In this document: piece by piece, positions 42,093 to 55,000 of the stretch
How the letters are laid out: each line of letters opens with the position of its first letter
Numbering within the stretch: the stretch's first letter is position 1
Assembly (NCBI RefSeq): GCF_003254395.2
Contig: NC_037638.1
Location: 15,299,086-15,363,085 of the forward strand
Direction of reading: 5' to 3'
Length of the DNA: 64,000 bases
From: Apis mellifera
Lineage: Eukaryota > Arthropoda > Insecta > Hymenoptera > Apidae
Notes under the pieces: generated by a model
Told to the model about the DNA's origin: nothing
Seen by the model: only the letters and a program-made list of their open reading frames with translations
Database searches by the model: none
Position numbers and translations under genes: made by a program

Positions 42093-44292
42093 ATCCGTTT
42101 TTTAGATTCCTCGTAGACCGACTGCTCTTTGCTCGTGAAGGAAGAACCTCTCTACCTGCCGGGGTCTTTGATCTTCCTCCTCACCAACGAGTTTCATTTA
42201 CACGGGAGGAGGACTTCTTTTCAAAGCGAAACTAGCCACGTTAACGAGAACTCGCGAACTACGATTCGGTCGTTGTTCCTTTTTTTCAATCTACTCACGA
42301 TGGATGAGGTTAAAATCTTAGCTCCTTAACACTTTCATGTACGGGATGATATTTTATGATACAAAATGGCTACTGAATATAGAGAATTATTGCCATTTGT
42401 CAAAAGGATAAATAAAGATCGGGTGTTGTTATTCAGGTGATTGTGAGCGCGGATGATAGCAAGATTAAATACTTCACTGTTTTCTTCTCGGAATAATAGT
42501 TTGGATATTGATGGAAATAATTCGAACATAATATATCTGTTCAGCGAATTTTTTAGTCGTTACAACAAGAAATATTATTCAATTAATAAGAAAGTTGCAC
42601 AAGTTTTTCTTTTAGAAATATGAATTAAAAATGTTCTTTAAAATTAATATAATCTTAGAAGGGTGATAAAGGGAAGAAAAAAGATAGTAGAAAAATGAAA
42701 ATCATCCTATACATACATATAAGCAAAAAAGAAAATTGAAAAAGTTAAATTTTAAAATTAGAGGTAAAAAAATTAAAGAAATTATATCGACGAAATCATA
42801 ATCGATGAGAAAAACTATTATTAGTAGAATTATTATTGTTATAATAATTTTTTTCTCTGAGTAATTCTCAACTTTAACATTCAAAAAATAAAAATTTTAA
42901 TTTTTATTCAAAAATATATTTTTTCCAGTTCTTTTATAAGTCTTTTATGAACAGTCACACAATAGATATCAATTGGTACAATCAATAAGACAGAAGCAAT
43001 ATTTAATGTCATCGTAATTAAAAAAACAAAAAAACCAAAATTAAATTAAAAATCATTGTTATGATAAACAAATTGAAAATCATCTAATAGTTAATACTTG
43101 TCCATTTAATAGCAAAGTATTTAACCAAGACAAACATATTTATATTATTACACGTACTTTATTATTTATTTATAACGATAATAATAATATCGATACACCT
43201 TCTTTGATCTGAACGTTTTGCCTGATCATGCAACGATTGCATGCTCTTTGTATTTGCATTGACTACTAGATTTTTATCGATGTTACATTAGTGATAAATG
43301 GATTTATTGAATATCATATTACGTTAATTCACAAATATTCACTTTCCTACGATATAAATGTAATATAAAAAATAAAGAAAGAAAGTATATGAATTAAAAT
43401 TATAAATTTCGATATTTTTGCAAAACGAATAATAATTATATCTCATGTATTGTTATATGCATGTGTGAAAAATTGTTACATTGATGCTATTAAACGATAA
43501 TCTTAACGATAAATTTTTTCTTCTGCCGCGGAATATCGCGAAACAAGATGAAAAAAATGCGAAGGAAGAGAAGTGGAGGACTCTCGACACGGACACGAAG
43601 TTGGTTATAGATGTAAGTAACACGAACGGTTCGTGTTTGGCGCGAATGGGACAGCTGATGAGCCGGTGTCCCCGAAGGCGATTGGCCGAGACCAATCAGC
43701 GTTCGTCCGTTCGTCCGTCCGTCCTCGCCCTAATGACACCTGCAGGCTAAAAAGCCATGATATTCAACAGTCCGCTAACGAACTCTCGGTACTGCGTGTG
43801 ATCCACGCGAAAAGTAACGCGCGATCTGCAAGATTCGGTTGAAACATAACAGTCAATTGCGAGCAACACCTCGCAAAAGTTTTTTTTCCAAAGAAAATCA
43901 CATAATTGCTCGACAACAGAGAAGATACGTAATACATGATGTATTCTTGGAAAGTCTTTCGAGAGGAAGGATGCCTGAGAAATCGACAATCGTTGCGTGA
44001 AGTATCATGATCCGAATGTTCGAAGAATCGTGGAAATATATTTCGAAGAATTGTTTAAAACAATGATGTATAAATTGCAGATACTCGGGTATTTAGGGAA
44101 GATTTGAATATGAAAATTTGTAAAATGTATATGAAAAAAATATAAAATGTCCAAAATATAATACGCATTATATTTGAAGAGTAAGCAAATTTCTATATTT
44201 AAGCTCCATCTCTAATTCATCTCTATTAAAAATAAACAGAAATATGGTTAATGTATCTCTGTAATACAATATAATACAAAACAATATAGTAC

Positions 44293-44335
44293 AGTAGTAT
44301 AGTATGGTATATAGTATGGTATAGTATGGTATATA
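44293..44335. repeat. Imperfect TAGTATGGTA repeat
   Basis: Three to four units of a roughly 10-15 bp TAGTATGGTATA motif in AT-rich DNA. Confidence 0.7.
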
Positions 44336-45291
44336 TATTATTAAAAAGATTTGAAAATCAAAACATTTCAGAGCCTCTGTAAAATAGAGCTATTTTATCT
44401 TCAAGATCATCTCACTCGAAACTATGTGATAAATATTCAAATTGATAATAAAAAATTAGAAAAAAATGCATATATTTAAACGTAGAGACTATTTATATGA
44501 CAATTTTCGACGAAATTAACGAAAAGTTATTTTAAAATTACTTTAAAATAAAGTTATTTTCTTCATTATTATTCAAAAGTTAAAAACAATAAGTAGTTTC
44601 AAATAAAACTCTAAAAAATCGATAATAAATAAATGTTAAATTTATTTATAATTATAATATAATAATAATATATATAAAAAATAGCGACAAGATTTTAAAA
44701 AGATATAAATCATAATCAATTATTTGATTTGTCAAATAATTATTTTTATTATTTTTAAATAAATTAATTTCTCTATATCTATATCAATAAACGTTCGTTA
44801 CAAAATTTATAAAAGATTTGATTTTAATTTTGTGCAAAAAAAAATAAATAAATAAAAAATGTTTAAACGATAGCATAAAATAGATATATATTGTATATCT
44901 ATATCTGTAGAATATAGGTTATATTAGAACATGACATATATATTCCAAATATCATTTCTCATGATATAATCTAAACTTTATATTAATTTTATTATATTAT
45001 ATTTATTGTATTATTTCGAATTATTTTTCATTTCGTGTTACTTTTATTTCCAATGTAAATCGATTATAGATATAGAGATCAATTTCCTCGAGAGAAAAAA
45101 ATAAAGTAAAATACCTTCTAAAATACCTCCATAATTACATGGAAAAGTAAGAAAACATTGGAAATGTGAAGTCGAAACGGATATGAATGATAACATGGTA
45201 TCGGTTGTGTATCGTTAATGGAGCGAATGATTTAACAGGTCGACTAGTTTCGCAGGGTCAACCATATTCATACAATCGATTAATCATCGTT

Positions 45292-45811
45292 TGACAGTTA
45301 AATGAACGGTTCGCGAGGATTAGTCTCGATATTCGGTATACGGTTCTAGTCGACAGTGTCCGCCTTCGAGATTGGCGATCGCAGCGCCGCGCTATGGTGT
45401 CGAAACGGCCACGTTTGTTTTCTAACCTGTGAGTCGCCGCCGGTTAGTCGTGTACCGTGCAATTTCCTGTGTATCATTAATATTGGAACTCGTAGCTCGG
45501 CTGCTTGCAAATTAAACCATTTAATGCATGCATTGGACACCGTTAGAGTCAGCTTCGATACTCTGTGAATGCTAACTAGATCTGTCCAACGGTTTCTCGT
45601 TCGTTACGCTCACCGGTTAACCGTGCGATTCCGTGCATATCGATATTAGAAAATGTGTATCAATACTCGAAATCGTCGACAGTTCATGCCACAAGATAAT
45701 GACAGAGAAAACCGGTAGCCATAATAAATGACAAAGTTAGTTTGACGGAACTCTGACGTCGATTTCATTCGCTTGACAGCTTGTAAACGTCAAAATCAGA
45801 CCTGTCAATCA
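45292..45811. promoter_or_regulatory. Cluster of TGACAG (Hth/Meis-like) sites with one Exd/Pbx-Prep decamer
   Basis: TGACAG occurs at 45292-45297, 45700-45705, 45774-45779 and, on the minus strand, 45802-45807. The last is part of TGATTGACAG (45802-45811, minus), the known composite site for Pbx/Exd with Prep/Meis/Hth. All lie in the GC-richer island at about 45190-45900. Chance expectation for the hexamer over this length on both strands is about 0.25. Enhancer function is inferred. Confidence 0.4.
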
Positions 45812-45932
45812 ACCATTTTGATTACCCGTTCGATCATTCCAGGTAACCAGTCTGTCCGAACGAGTTTTCAATGACCGTTAATTACGGCAACGTAGGATAA
45901 ATGAGACATATACTGAATATAAGGTAAAATAT

Positions 45933-46012
45933 AGCTTGGTTCGACAACCTATTTTCCATTGTCCTCAAAATGAAGCGTACGATAACGCGGTAAGTACGCT
46001 ACTTGCAGAAAA
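45933..46012 (+). repeat. 80-bp duplicated module, copy 1 (micro-ORF plus donor-like site)
   Basis: It is nearly identical to 46527-46606, with about four substitutions in 80 bp. It holds AAAATGAAGCG, a 7-codon ORF (MKRTITR then TAA) beginning at 45970. This overlaps a consensus-like splice donor, GTAAGT, at 45990. AGCGTAC and GTACGCT flank the donor region and could form a 7-bp stem. It sits at the end of the GC-rich island with the TGACAG cluster. Confidence 0.85.
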
Positions 46013-46526
46013 ACAGACGAGGCGAATCAACGGCTACTTTTCCTATACTTTCTATCGAGGAGAGAGGCATTGATTCCATGAATTTTATTTCATTTACTTA
46101 ATCTCATAATAATATAGTAATATTTTTCAGTTTAATTTTCTAAATTGTTCCAATTTAATTTTATTCGTGCATGCTAATATATATTTAAAAAATAAATCAA
46201 AAGATTTCATGTAAAAATTCATTTATTTCTGAGAAATTAGTGACATAGTATTAAAATTCAGATATTGAAATATATATATATTATATATATTTATATATTA
46301 TGTAAATTATATTTACATATATTGCAAAAAAAATACAAATTCAAGGAATAAACATGACAATAAATAATTTATTAATTTACTAATTTAAACAATTTATATT
46401 TTGAAAAATATTTATTATTTTTAGATAGTTTTACATTATCACACTGTCTCGTTTCATCTAATTTATATAAACTATTTATAACCTAATACTAAGTCAAGTA
46501 CTAAATCAATATTTTTTTGTTTATAC

Positions 46527-46606
46527 AGCTTGATTCGACAACCTATTTTCCATTGTCCTCAAAATGAAGCGTACGATAACGAGGTAAGTATGCTATTTGC
46601 AGAAAA
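46527..46606 (+). repeat. 80-bp duplicated module, copy 2
   Basis: This is the direct repeat of 45933-46012, 594 bp downstream, embedded in AT-rich DNA. The ATG is at 46564 and the GTAAGT at 46584. The substitution within the 7-codon ORF is synonymous (CGG to AGG), and one within the possible stem changes a G-C pair to G-U. Whether it is transcribed is unknown. Confidence 0.85.
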
Positions 46607-47589
46607 CATTTTTGGTTTCTAACATTTCTTTCTTGCAAAGATCTCACGAATAATTTGATATTTTGTCTGTTGCAACTTTAAATTTAATTGAATTAAGGCA
46701 ATATTTACTTATATAGACAATATTTAATAATAAGTTAGATTCGTTATTGTGTATTAAGAAATACATATGAACCGAAATTATTAAATGTTATTAATTAACT
46801 CAAAAACTTATCAATCTATATGTTATAATTTGAGTTTTCAAATATTGTTAGAATAATTCTCTGTGTTAATATTAATATATGAAATATTGTCTTTAATGTT
46901 TTGTGTTATTTTTATGTAAGTTTATCATTCAGATGTTTATATATAAGTAAAAAATTTAAAATTAAATAAATCGAAATGAAAAATACGTTCTGCAAAATCT
47001 ATTTGTTTAATATCAATAACATATTTTTGGATATCAAGTATAATGAAATCAATCAATTTGGCTATAATTTGATATATCAGATTCATTATATATTTTTTAT
47101 TCACAAAATGACGAATCTAACTCAATTCAGATTTAACAGATTTATACATGCATCATCAATTAAGCATGCTATTAAAATATAATGTGCTAGCAAGATCATC
47201 TAGCAATATCAATTTTTTAAAAAACAATATACTTTCCAGAATTATTATTAAATTACTTATTATTACTTCTTGAATTTATATATTTCTTTTTTTGCAATAT
47301 GATATTAATGATTTAAATCAATCTATTATAACAAATTTCAAATCAAATCTATATTAGAAAATTTCTTCAAATTCAAATGATCAATGAAATATTAATAATA
47401 AATAAAATATAAGAAGGAGATCTATTTTGAAAAATTTTCATTATCTTTTACAATTTGTAATTTTCCTAATGCGTAAAATCTATTTTAAACTTCTATTCCA
47501 ATATCCAAAATTCTTTTATTTGATTATTTTTAATACAAAGAATATTGCTCGCATATCGCTCCAGTTTGACACCATTATAAACTTAAATG
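46607..47589. other. AT-rich non-coding spacer
   Basis: Uniformly AT-rich, without repeats or exon-like structure. A 68-codon frame at 46976-47182 is rich in N, I, F and K and is expected by chance in such sequence. Confidence 0.55.
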
Positions 47590-47993
47590 TATAAAAACCA
47601 GTAAGGCAGTGATCTATAGTTTCACGCAACGAGCATACGCGCGTATAGAATGATCAGGGATCACGATGACGTCAGGTTGACGGAACGGAACGGGTACCGG
47701 ATAGGTTAATGGTAAGGAGGCCCAGGACCAGGCGGCAGGGTCTGCCAGCGGCTTGGCTGCTGATTACAGACCTCTGGATCCCCTATACTCTCGCTCTCAC
47801 CTCGGTTATTGTACCGAGCGAGGCCGGGACATCACTATAGATCACCATGCGGCCGGCAGTTTGTCCGATCAGCGCGGCCAGAAGTGTTGCAACTCGTAAG
47901 CGTGGAGGTGGTCCCGAGCATTCCAGTTTCCAGAGAAATTTATCGGTGGCGTTTCGCGGCCTCCTAATGTGTCTCTTTCCTCGATCCTATTGA
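47590..47993 (+). other. GC island with TATA box, CRE and two small ORFs; possible promoter and first exon
   Basis: TATAAAAA at 47590-47597 is followed about 34 nt later by an initiator-like TTCACGC. A full CRE palindrome, TGACGTCA, is at 47667-47674. Downstream lie two successive small ORFs. The first, 47709-47840 (43 codons), has a basic N-terminus and then a hydrophobic stretch resembling a signal peptide. The second, 47847-47993 (48 codons, ACCATGCGG context), contains a donor-like GTAAGC at 47896. The island stands alone in AT-rich DNA. It could be the start of a non-coding RNA or of a gene with a small product; neither ORF is recognised. Confidence 0.3.
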
Positions 47994-50639
47994 CTCGCTT
48001 AGCCTGTGAATTTGTCGATAGATTGGATTTTGACCGATTTCAATGATCTTGAAATGTGTATTTTATTATGGAATTTTTAATCAATTTTTTTTTGTGCAGG
48101 GAAACTTTGATTATTTGAATTAATAGATAAGATAGGGTTAGGATAATGAAAGTGTTAGATGATGAAACATTTTGGATGAAACATGTTGGACTTTTGTCTG
48201 ATGAATTCTTTTGAGGAATTTTGATGAATATTCGATAAAATTTAGATAATGGTTTTCTAACTGTCAAATTGCACAAATTTTTAATATATGAAATTGACTA
48301 GAATTAGTGAAAAGATACATCTTTAATATTATTTTCTTGCATTTTTCTACTACTTTAGTATTAAACTTTTAAATATTAATAACAATATTTTTGTCATTAT
48401 AATTTTAATCTAGAATTGAAACTACATTCTCTTCTATTGTAATAGATTTTTCTATATTTTGACAAATGCTCTCTTTATTAATTTCTTTAATTTCATAAAG
48501 TAAAGTAAAAATTTCTCTATATTTGGATATTAGTCTGGATTTTTGGATAATTGAGATTGATTATATAATATGTATATGTGTATGTACTATATTCCATTCA
48601 TATGTGTACATTCATTTACATAAAGTATCATATACTTAAATAGATTACATGCATAAAATAAAAAGATGAGTATAAGATAATTGAAAGATTCTGAATCTTT
48701 AGACAATACAGAATACATTTTTTTGTTTTAGTAGACAGATAGCTGCATCTTAATCGACTTTTTATTAATAGATAAAGTTAATAAAACATCTATCAACCTA
48801 AGATTTATGATGAAATCATTTATTTTATCTTTCTATAAATTAGTTTTAGTTAGATAAAAATGCGTTTATATAAGAATCAAATCAAGAAATCTACTTAAAA
48901 TAACTTGTTTATAATGACCGTGTATAATATTTAAAAATTCATAAAGATTTTTATTAATTTCATATTAACTTTATAATAATGAGATAATACTAGTAATTTT
49001 TACGTTTCTTACTGCCTGTTGTTATTTTGAAAAATTATTCAAGCGACTATTGAAAATAAGGGATTTCATTTTTCTTTTATACTTATGTATAAAAGCATAA
49101 AACGGCATAAAAAATGTGCAGTATGATAAAAAGAGATTGTAAATAGGAGTCATGAATAGAATTTAATGGAATAATGTCGTTCTTAGATTATTGATCGCTT
49201 ACAAATGGAATGTCTTCATTATATATATATAATTTTAAACAATTGTTGTGCAAAAAAAATATTCTTTAATTTTCATTTTCACAAAACAAGACAAAGATCA
49301 ATAATATTTTTTAATAAAATGAATATTTTATTTCATAAATAAATACAAAAATAATACATTAATATTGAATATTTATCATTGATATTTTAGTGAAATTAAA
49401 ATAAATTGATTTCACAATTTACTCTTCTTACTTTTTTCAAGCAAATTCAACGAATCTAAATTTTTACAAATATATTTTTTCCTAAATAATAATATATTAA
49501 TTATTAACCAAAATTTTAAATATAATCGATTTGCAGAAATATTACAGTATCTCCTAAACACTGATAACTATTGGTTTCTTGCCAATATCTCAAAGACCAT
49601 CGATGACACAAGAAAAAGAATCTTTAAACGATATATTTTAAATTCATCTGAGAAGAACATAATTTAATTCGTAGATCGCTTAACTCTTCTTCGCTCTCCT
49701 GAATGAAGTGTCCAGGTCATTGCCAATTGATAAGACTAATCTAAAAATCTAAAAATATAAATATTCCCGTCTAAATGAATTCTTCCATGATATTTAAAGG
49801 GGGATAAAAATTGGTGGAGGTCGACGACACGGCTATATCGTCAGAAAATGTCATAATCTAAACGACAGTTCGAACGTGGATTCGTTGAAACGGTTAACCG
49901 GAGATTTAGTTCCTAGTGGTACACTAGGTTCGGCCGTGGCTACGTCTACACTAGGTTGCATAGCGTGGCGTGTGTGTCGGCGCAGGTAGATTAGAGGCCG
50001 CGGGATAATTAAGTAGCGCGTTCGACTAACGCCCAGGCTACAACGCTCCGCAGAACGATATCCGATATTCGTGCCACGGATTTCCCTCCAAGAGGATTTC
50101 GCCTCGCTCCTTTCCTCCTTTCCTCTATCGTATTCCGATATCTTGAAGCGTGGTTGGTGGTATTCCAACGGTCAGCCCAATTAGCATTGAAAAATGATAC
50201 CTAATGGCAAAGCGGATTCGATTCCCTCCTTCCCTTCCTTCCTCCATTCCTTTTTTCCTCCCCTCCTCTCCTCGCTTCTTCCCCGCGCGCAATAAACGAG
50301 GAAGTAATTAGCAGAGAACGTGTAGTAGAATGTCTCTGGTCAATTGAAACGTTTCAATCGTATTCTTTTACGCGAAATTCTTTCTACAAATGGATGGATG
50401 GTCGGGAGTTTTTGGGATCGACGGAGGAGACAAAAGGTGGCTGGCTTGGAGGATTCCACGGGAACACGGCATCACGGCACACGGGGGTTCGGATTATTAG
50501 TGAGCGGGTAGTCGTAGAAGGTGTGATTCTGACGTGCCGGACGCCTCTTCTCCGCAGGTGAGAGACCACGGAGCGAGGAAGGACAGAAGAGGCCTGTTGT
50601 CGGAGGGAGAAATCACCGCGGTGAAGAAGAGACCGTGAG

Positions 50640-50684
50640 GAGGGAGGGAGGGAGGGAGAGAGAGAGAGAGAGATAGAGAGAGAG
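50640..50684. repeat. (GGGA)n/(GA)n microsatellite
   Basis: GGGA units change into GA units, with one GATA interruption. It lies within a purine-rich plus strand of about 300 bp. Confidence 0.85.
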
Positions 50685-50940
50685 GCCACGATATCGAAAT
50701 CGTAGCGGCCAACTTGGAGCACGAGCAAACCGGGAAGGAAAGAGAGAAGGAACGATAGGGGTTGGCGAGAGGTAGAGGAAGGTGTGGAGCAGGGAATGGA
50801 AGGGAGTAGAGGAGGATGGCCGGGGTGGGAGAAGATCAAACGAGCCGACAAGCCACGGGGTGGTCTCTACCCGCGCTCCTTTGCCGCTCTTCTCTTCCTT
50901 CTCTTCGCCTCTGCCTACCAGCCTCCACCTTTTCCCTCGT

Positions 50941-51020
50941 CCTTCTTCTTCTTCTTCTTCTTCTTTCGCCTTCTTCTCCTCCTCCCTCTCCTTCTCGTTC
51001 TGCCTCTCGCTCCTTCTCTC
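50941..51020. repeat. CTT/CTC pyrimidine repeat
   Basis: (CTT)n is followed by a CT-rich run, a strand switch from the purine-rich segment about 120 bp upstream. Confidence 0.8.
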
Positions 51021-51616
51021 GTGTCCCTCGCCACTATATTATTCATATTTCCACGCTCGTGTTCGGCAATGTGGTTCGACGCTCATGTACACGTTCTTTC
51101 CTGCCTCTGTGTGCGCGTTGGGACGCGCGTGTAACGCTCGGGACATGCAATCTCTGCGGGGTCCGCGAGAGATATGCCGGCAACATCGTGTCTCGGGAGC
51201 GGGGAATAGTCCTTCTGCTTAACTTTTCTTTCAACGGACCCCGTGGAAATTCGCGAGTGACAAGTAGTAGTAGACAGGAATTACGTACGTTTGTGATTAC
51301 TAGATCGCTTTACACTTGTCGCGTGACTCAGCCTCAACGATTAACTTCCGTCCGATTATCGATCTTTCTCGCGTGGATGAGATGCGTGGAAAAATTATTT
51401 GGATGCTCGTACTTCTAATATTTCCGGAGAATTGTCCAGCAACTTCGACCCCCTATACTGTGGTGTAACGAAAGAGCAGTGCCACACACCGACGGTCGCA
51501 TTAATAAATTCGCAGCAAATCACGGGTGAGGATTGCGAAGCGAACGGGGCGATTTTAGTTGCAAATCGCCGAGCGCCGCGAGACCCGACAAAGGCTCCAT
51601 CAAAAGGACCGCTTTT

Positions 51617-51668
51617 CTCCCCTCCCTCCCTCCCTCCCTCCTCTCTTTCTCTCTCTCTCTCTTCCTTC
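51617..51668. repeat. (CCCT)n/(CT)n microsatellite
   Basis: CCTC units followed by CT units; all pyrimidine on the plus strand. Confidence 0.85.
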
Positions 51669-54600
51669 GCCCACTCCTTCCACTCGTAGCTTTATGTCTC
51701 TCTTTCTCCCTCCTTCGTCCTCTTCACCCTTCCCCCTCCAGTGCTCGTCCGTGCACGGTATCGTGTGCATTCCCTTTCTCGAGATGTTGGTACTTTTAAG
51801 TCCAGCCTCCTTGCTTGAGTTACCATGCGCCGTGCGAAGAAGACACCAGGTTGTTTCTCGATATCACCCCGAGTGCCTGTCATCTCTCCACACCTTCGCT
51901 ATTATCATACAAACAGCATCGACAAACCACTCGACGATGCTGGAAAAGCTAAGAGATCGCTAATCGCGTGTCGTTCTTCGAGTTTTTTTTCTTTTTTGAA
52001 GAATGAGTTTATAATTAATCTTAATAAATCTAAAGTTTAGATTTATTCTTTTTATCGTGATAAAATACTTAAAAAAGTAAAAGGATCCCTTCTAATTTTC
52101 AAAACCATAAATGATTTTTCACAATGCTTGATCAATGTGCAAATTTATTTTTAAAAACATTATCGATTACGTAAATCGAACTATCTTTTAGAATCCTTCT
52201 ATCATCAATCTTCGATTTACCATTTAAAAACCTGTTCACTTATCGGTGAATATATTCAACACGAATCGTACGAGATTTTTTCCCTCTTTGAAAAGAAAAA
52301 AAAGAAAGTAAGGCGGATCGATTACAGGGAAGAAAAGCTTTCCATCGGCGGTAAGGACAAGTGTCGGTGTTGAAGGGTCTACCAATCGCATCGAAAAATC
52401 CCGTGAAAAGAACGAGCGGGGCTTTTGCGGTAAAAGAAGAACGGGCCAGGTGCCGTAAGAAATTAGTGGTGGCAGCGTGTAGGCCCCGAGACCAAGCCGT
52501 CAAGGTCCTAATAACCTCACGCCGGATGGTATCGATGATGCTCGGGGCCCACGCTGTACACCCCCCACCCCAACCTAACCGGACACCCCTCTGTTGCATT
52601 ACCCTCGGCATCTATAGCTCAATTTGCCGACACCTCGCTAAGTATAGGTTGGGTGGGTGGTCCTTGCCGGGACCACGAGGCCCATGAGAGGAAAAGGAGC
52701 GGAGCTGACCCACGATAGACAGAGAATGAGAGGGGTGAGAGGTAGTGAAATGGGGGGAAGAAAGAGTTTACGTCGTATATCGATGAACCGTGGCTGCGAG
52801 ATCACATCCGTGCCACCCACCGTATTTGTGGATTTATTTGACATTTGGTCCCACGCAACCCCCTTTGCGTGGTCCTGGTTCGAAGGGTGTTGCTGTCAAA
52901 GCTTGAAGTCTACAATTTTTCGCGAGATGCAGAGATTATTTATCAAGAATCGAAATATTGTATCGTTCGTTGTATCACAGTTAAGCTGTTTTATAATAAT
53001 TATTAACGAGGAAGGAGAATGATTGGAAATTTCTTTCCATATCTCTTATCAATTTTCTTTGATATAGATACGAAATAATTGTCGATATTAAATTTTCTGA
53101 TTTAATAGGGATAATAATTTAGTATAGTACGAGTAATATAAACAATATACGTATATTAAATTTGATAATAAAAACAAAAGTAATTAATGGAACGAGTCGT
53201 GGAATACATTGGAGCAAGTATAAATAAAATCTCATGATTGTAGTTAAAGCAAGTTAGTTTCTGAATTATTGGTTTCGTGACACGAGCTACTTTCTAGATC
53301 GGGGAACAAGCAAGCAATTATAGATTGGACCGCGAAACGCGGCTGCTATTCGCTATATAAAAGCTAATTGAAATACGAGCCCGATGAATATTTGTCGTTC
53401 ATTGCGATCATCGCGGTTATGTGTCTGGTTGGCGGTCTATCCGTGCCAAACGCTGGCTTACCGTGAAACATCCCTTCCACGAACGTATATAATTCAAAAT
53501 TAGAGCGTGCCATCGGATGTGTGAACGCAGCGTCGTCAATGGTTTCGCGAGCGGAGAAACATAAACGATGGCCTTTTGCTACGGAAGCTTCGTTAATCTG
53601 TACTCGTCAAAGGTGATGGAATTTGGTTGTCAAATCTGTGGGACAGTAAAACTTAATTAATAATATTCACCCTTTGAGGGAAAAATTTTCAAACGAGAGT
53701 TTTTTGTAATTTGGTAATTGCGAGAGGTACAAGTTTTTGAAAAAATCTTGAAAGAGAAATATGAAAATATATGAATCATTGATTAGAGTGAACGGATCAT
53801 CCTATAAATTAGGTTCTGTATATATATATAATTATAACAACTTATTGAATTTGTTGAAGTTAAATAGATATATATTAAAAATGGTTAAGAAATAGTGGTT
53901 AATCGGAAATTAATAAAAGATTTTATTATATTTCCAAAGTGTTAAAGATAAAAAAATATTAAGTTTTTATTATGAAAAATTAGAAATAGATAGTAAAATA
54001 AAAATTTATTACCGAAAGTTTATAGTGTTCGATAAATCCGACAAAAATTTCATTATATTTTGATTAATTTTTCTTTCCATTCTTTAACAATTTGAAAAAT
54101 AGTTGACAATCAATTTTTTAAAAATCTTAACACGAGTGAAATTAAAAAATATATTATATATTTTCAAATTATCACTAAATGTCAAGTAAACCATTTATCC
54201 AATAAAATATGAAGGAAGATAGATTGATAGATTTTCAAATTTAATTTTATTTAATTTATTTTAATATTATAGAATTGCTATACAAATAAATAGATACTTA
54301 AACGCCAAGCATATAACGTATATTGTTTATTTGTTTACAATATGACATAAAAAAATCTCAATTTTAAAAAAAATAAAATTTTTACAAGAAACATTTGAAA
54401 ATTCAATTATAAAATTCTACAATAATTGAAAAACTACAAAATTTAAGTTTTATCATTATTCCAACGAATGAAAAGCGATAATTTTTATTTTCATTTTATT
54501 TTGAAATAAGAAGAACAAATAAGATATCAGAAAATTCTTGCATTACACTAACAATAAAAAAGTATTACAATTTCTTGCATATAATAATTAACGACTGTAA

Positions 54601-54980
54601 ACGTCACGATTCGTGTATCGAAAAAAGCTAAGGGTCAAAGATCGTTGCTCTTTAAAAGGAAAAAAAAATTTTTAATCGTCGTATTTATGAAATCGAGAGG
54701 TTGAAGCGCGTAAACATTGAATGTTCTTTTCGCAGGAAAGCGGTAGCAGGAGGAACGCAAGAATGCGCTCGAAGGACGAATCACAAAATTGCATGACGCG
54801 GGCAAATGAATCAGGGAGAGTGCGCAAACCGACGCGGGAGGGTGCACCCTTCTTGATCTCTGATTTTATTTCCGTTCGCGTTATATATCGTATAATTAAT
54901 TCGTGTTTACATCGTCGTCGATCGTGTTTTCCTCAGAGAATTCTCGCCTAGCTAAAATCATCATTATTCATCGGAGGATG

Positions 54981-55000
54981 AAAAAAAAAAAAAAAAAAAA
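54981..55000. repeat. Poly(A) tract of 20
   Basis: Homopolymer of 20 A, without a visible retroposon body or flanking duplication. Confidence 0.85.

Larger units (their letters stand above)
36808..45189. other. Non-coding stretch downstream of ladybird
   Basis: AT-rich DNA with GC-richer islands at about 37600-37900, 38980-39540, 40750-41130, 41620-42300 and 43500-43860. The islands contain short frames without domains. Microsatellites and a long polypyrimidine tract are listed separately. The AT-rich part at 42540-43450 and the stretch 44040-45180 show nothing else. Confidence 0.5.

Noticed and set aside
41855..42235. 126-codon plus-strand frame
   Set aside because: It is mostly Phe/Ser/Leu from a polypyrimidine tract and would not be a real transmembrane protein.
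45437..45680. Two weakly similar stretches around CCGGTTA..CCGTGC
   Set aside because: Similarity is only about 75 percent over some 30 bases with gaps, too weak to call a repeat by eye.
50384..50851. 155-codon minus-strand frame
   Set aside because: It is rich in Ser, Pro and Leu because it reads the GGGA/GA repeat on the opposite strand. It is a composition artefact.
50816..51418. Longest open frame of the window (200 codons, plus strand)
   Set aside because: It runs through a CTT/CTC repeat, giving a poly-Leu/Ser stretch. Other frames are open over the same DNA, and no domain or exon boundary is visible.
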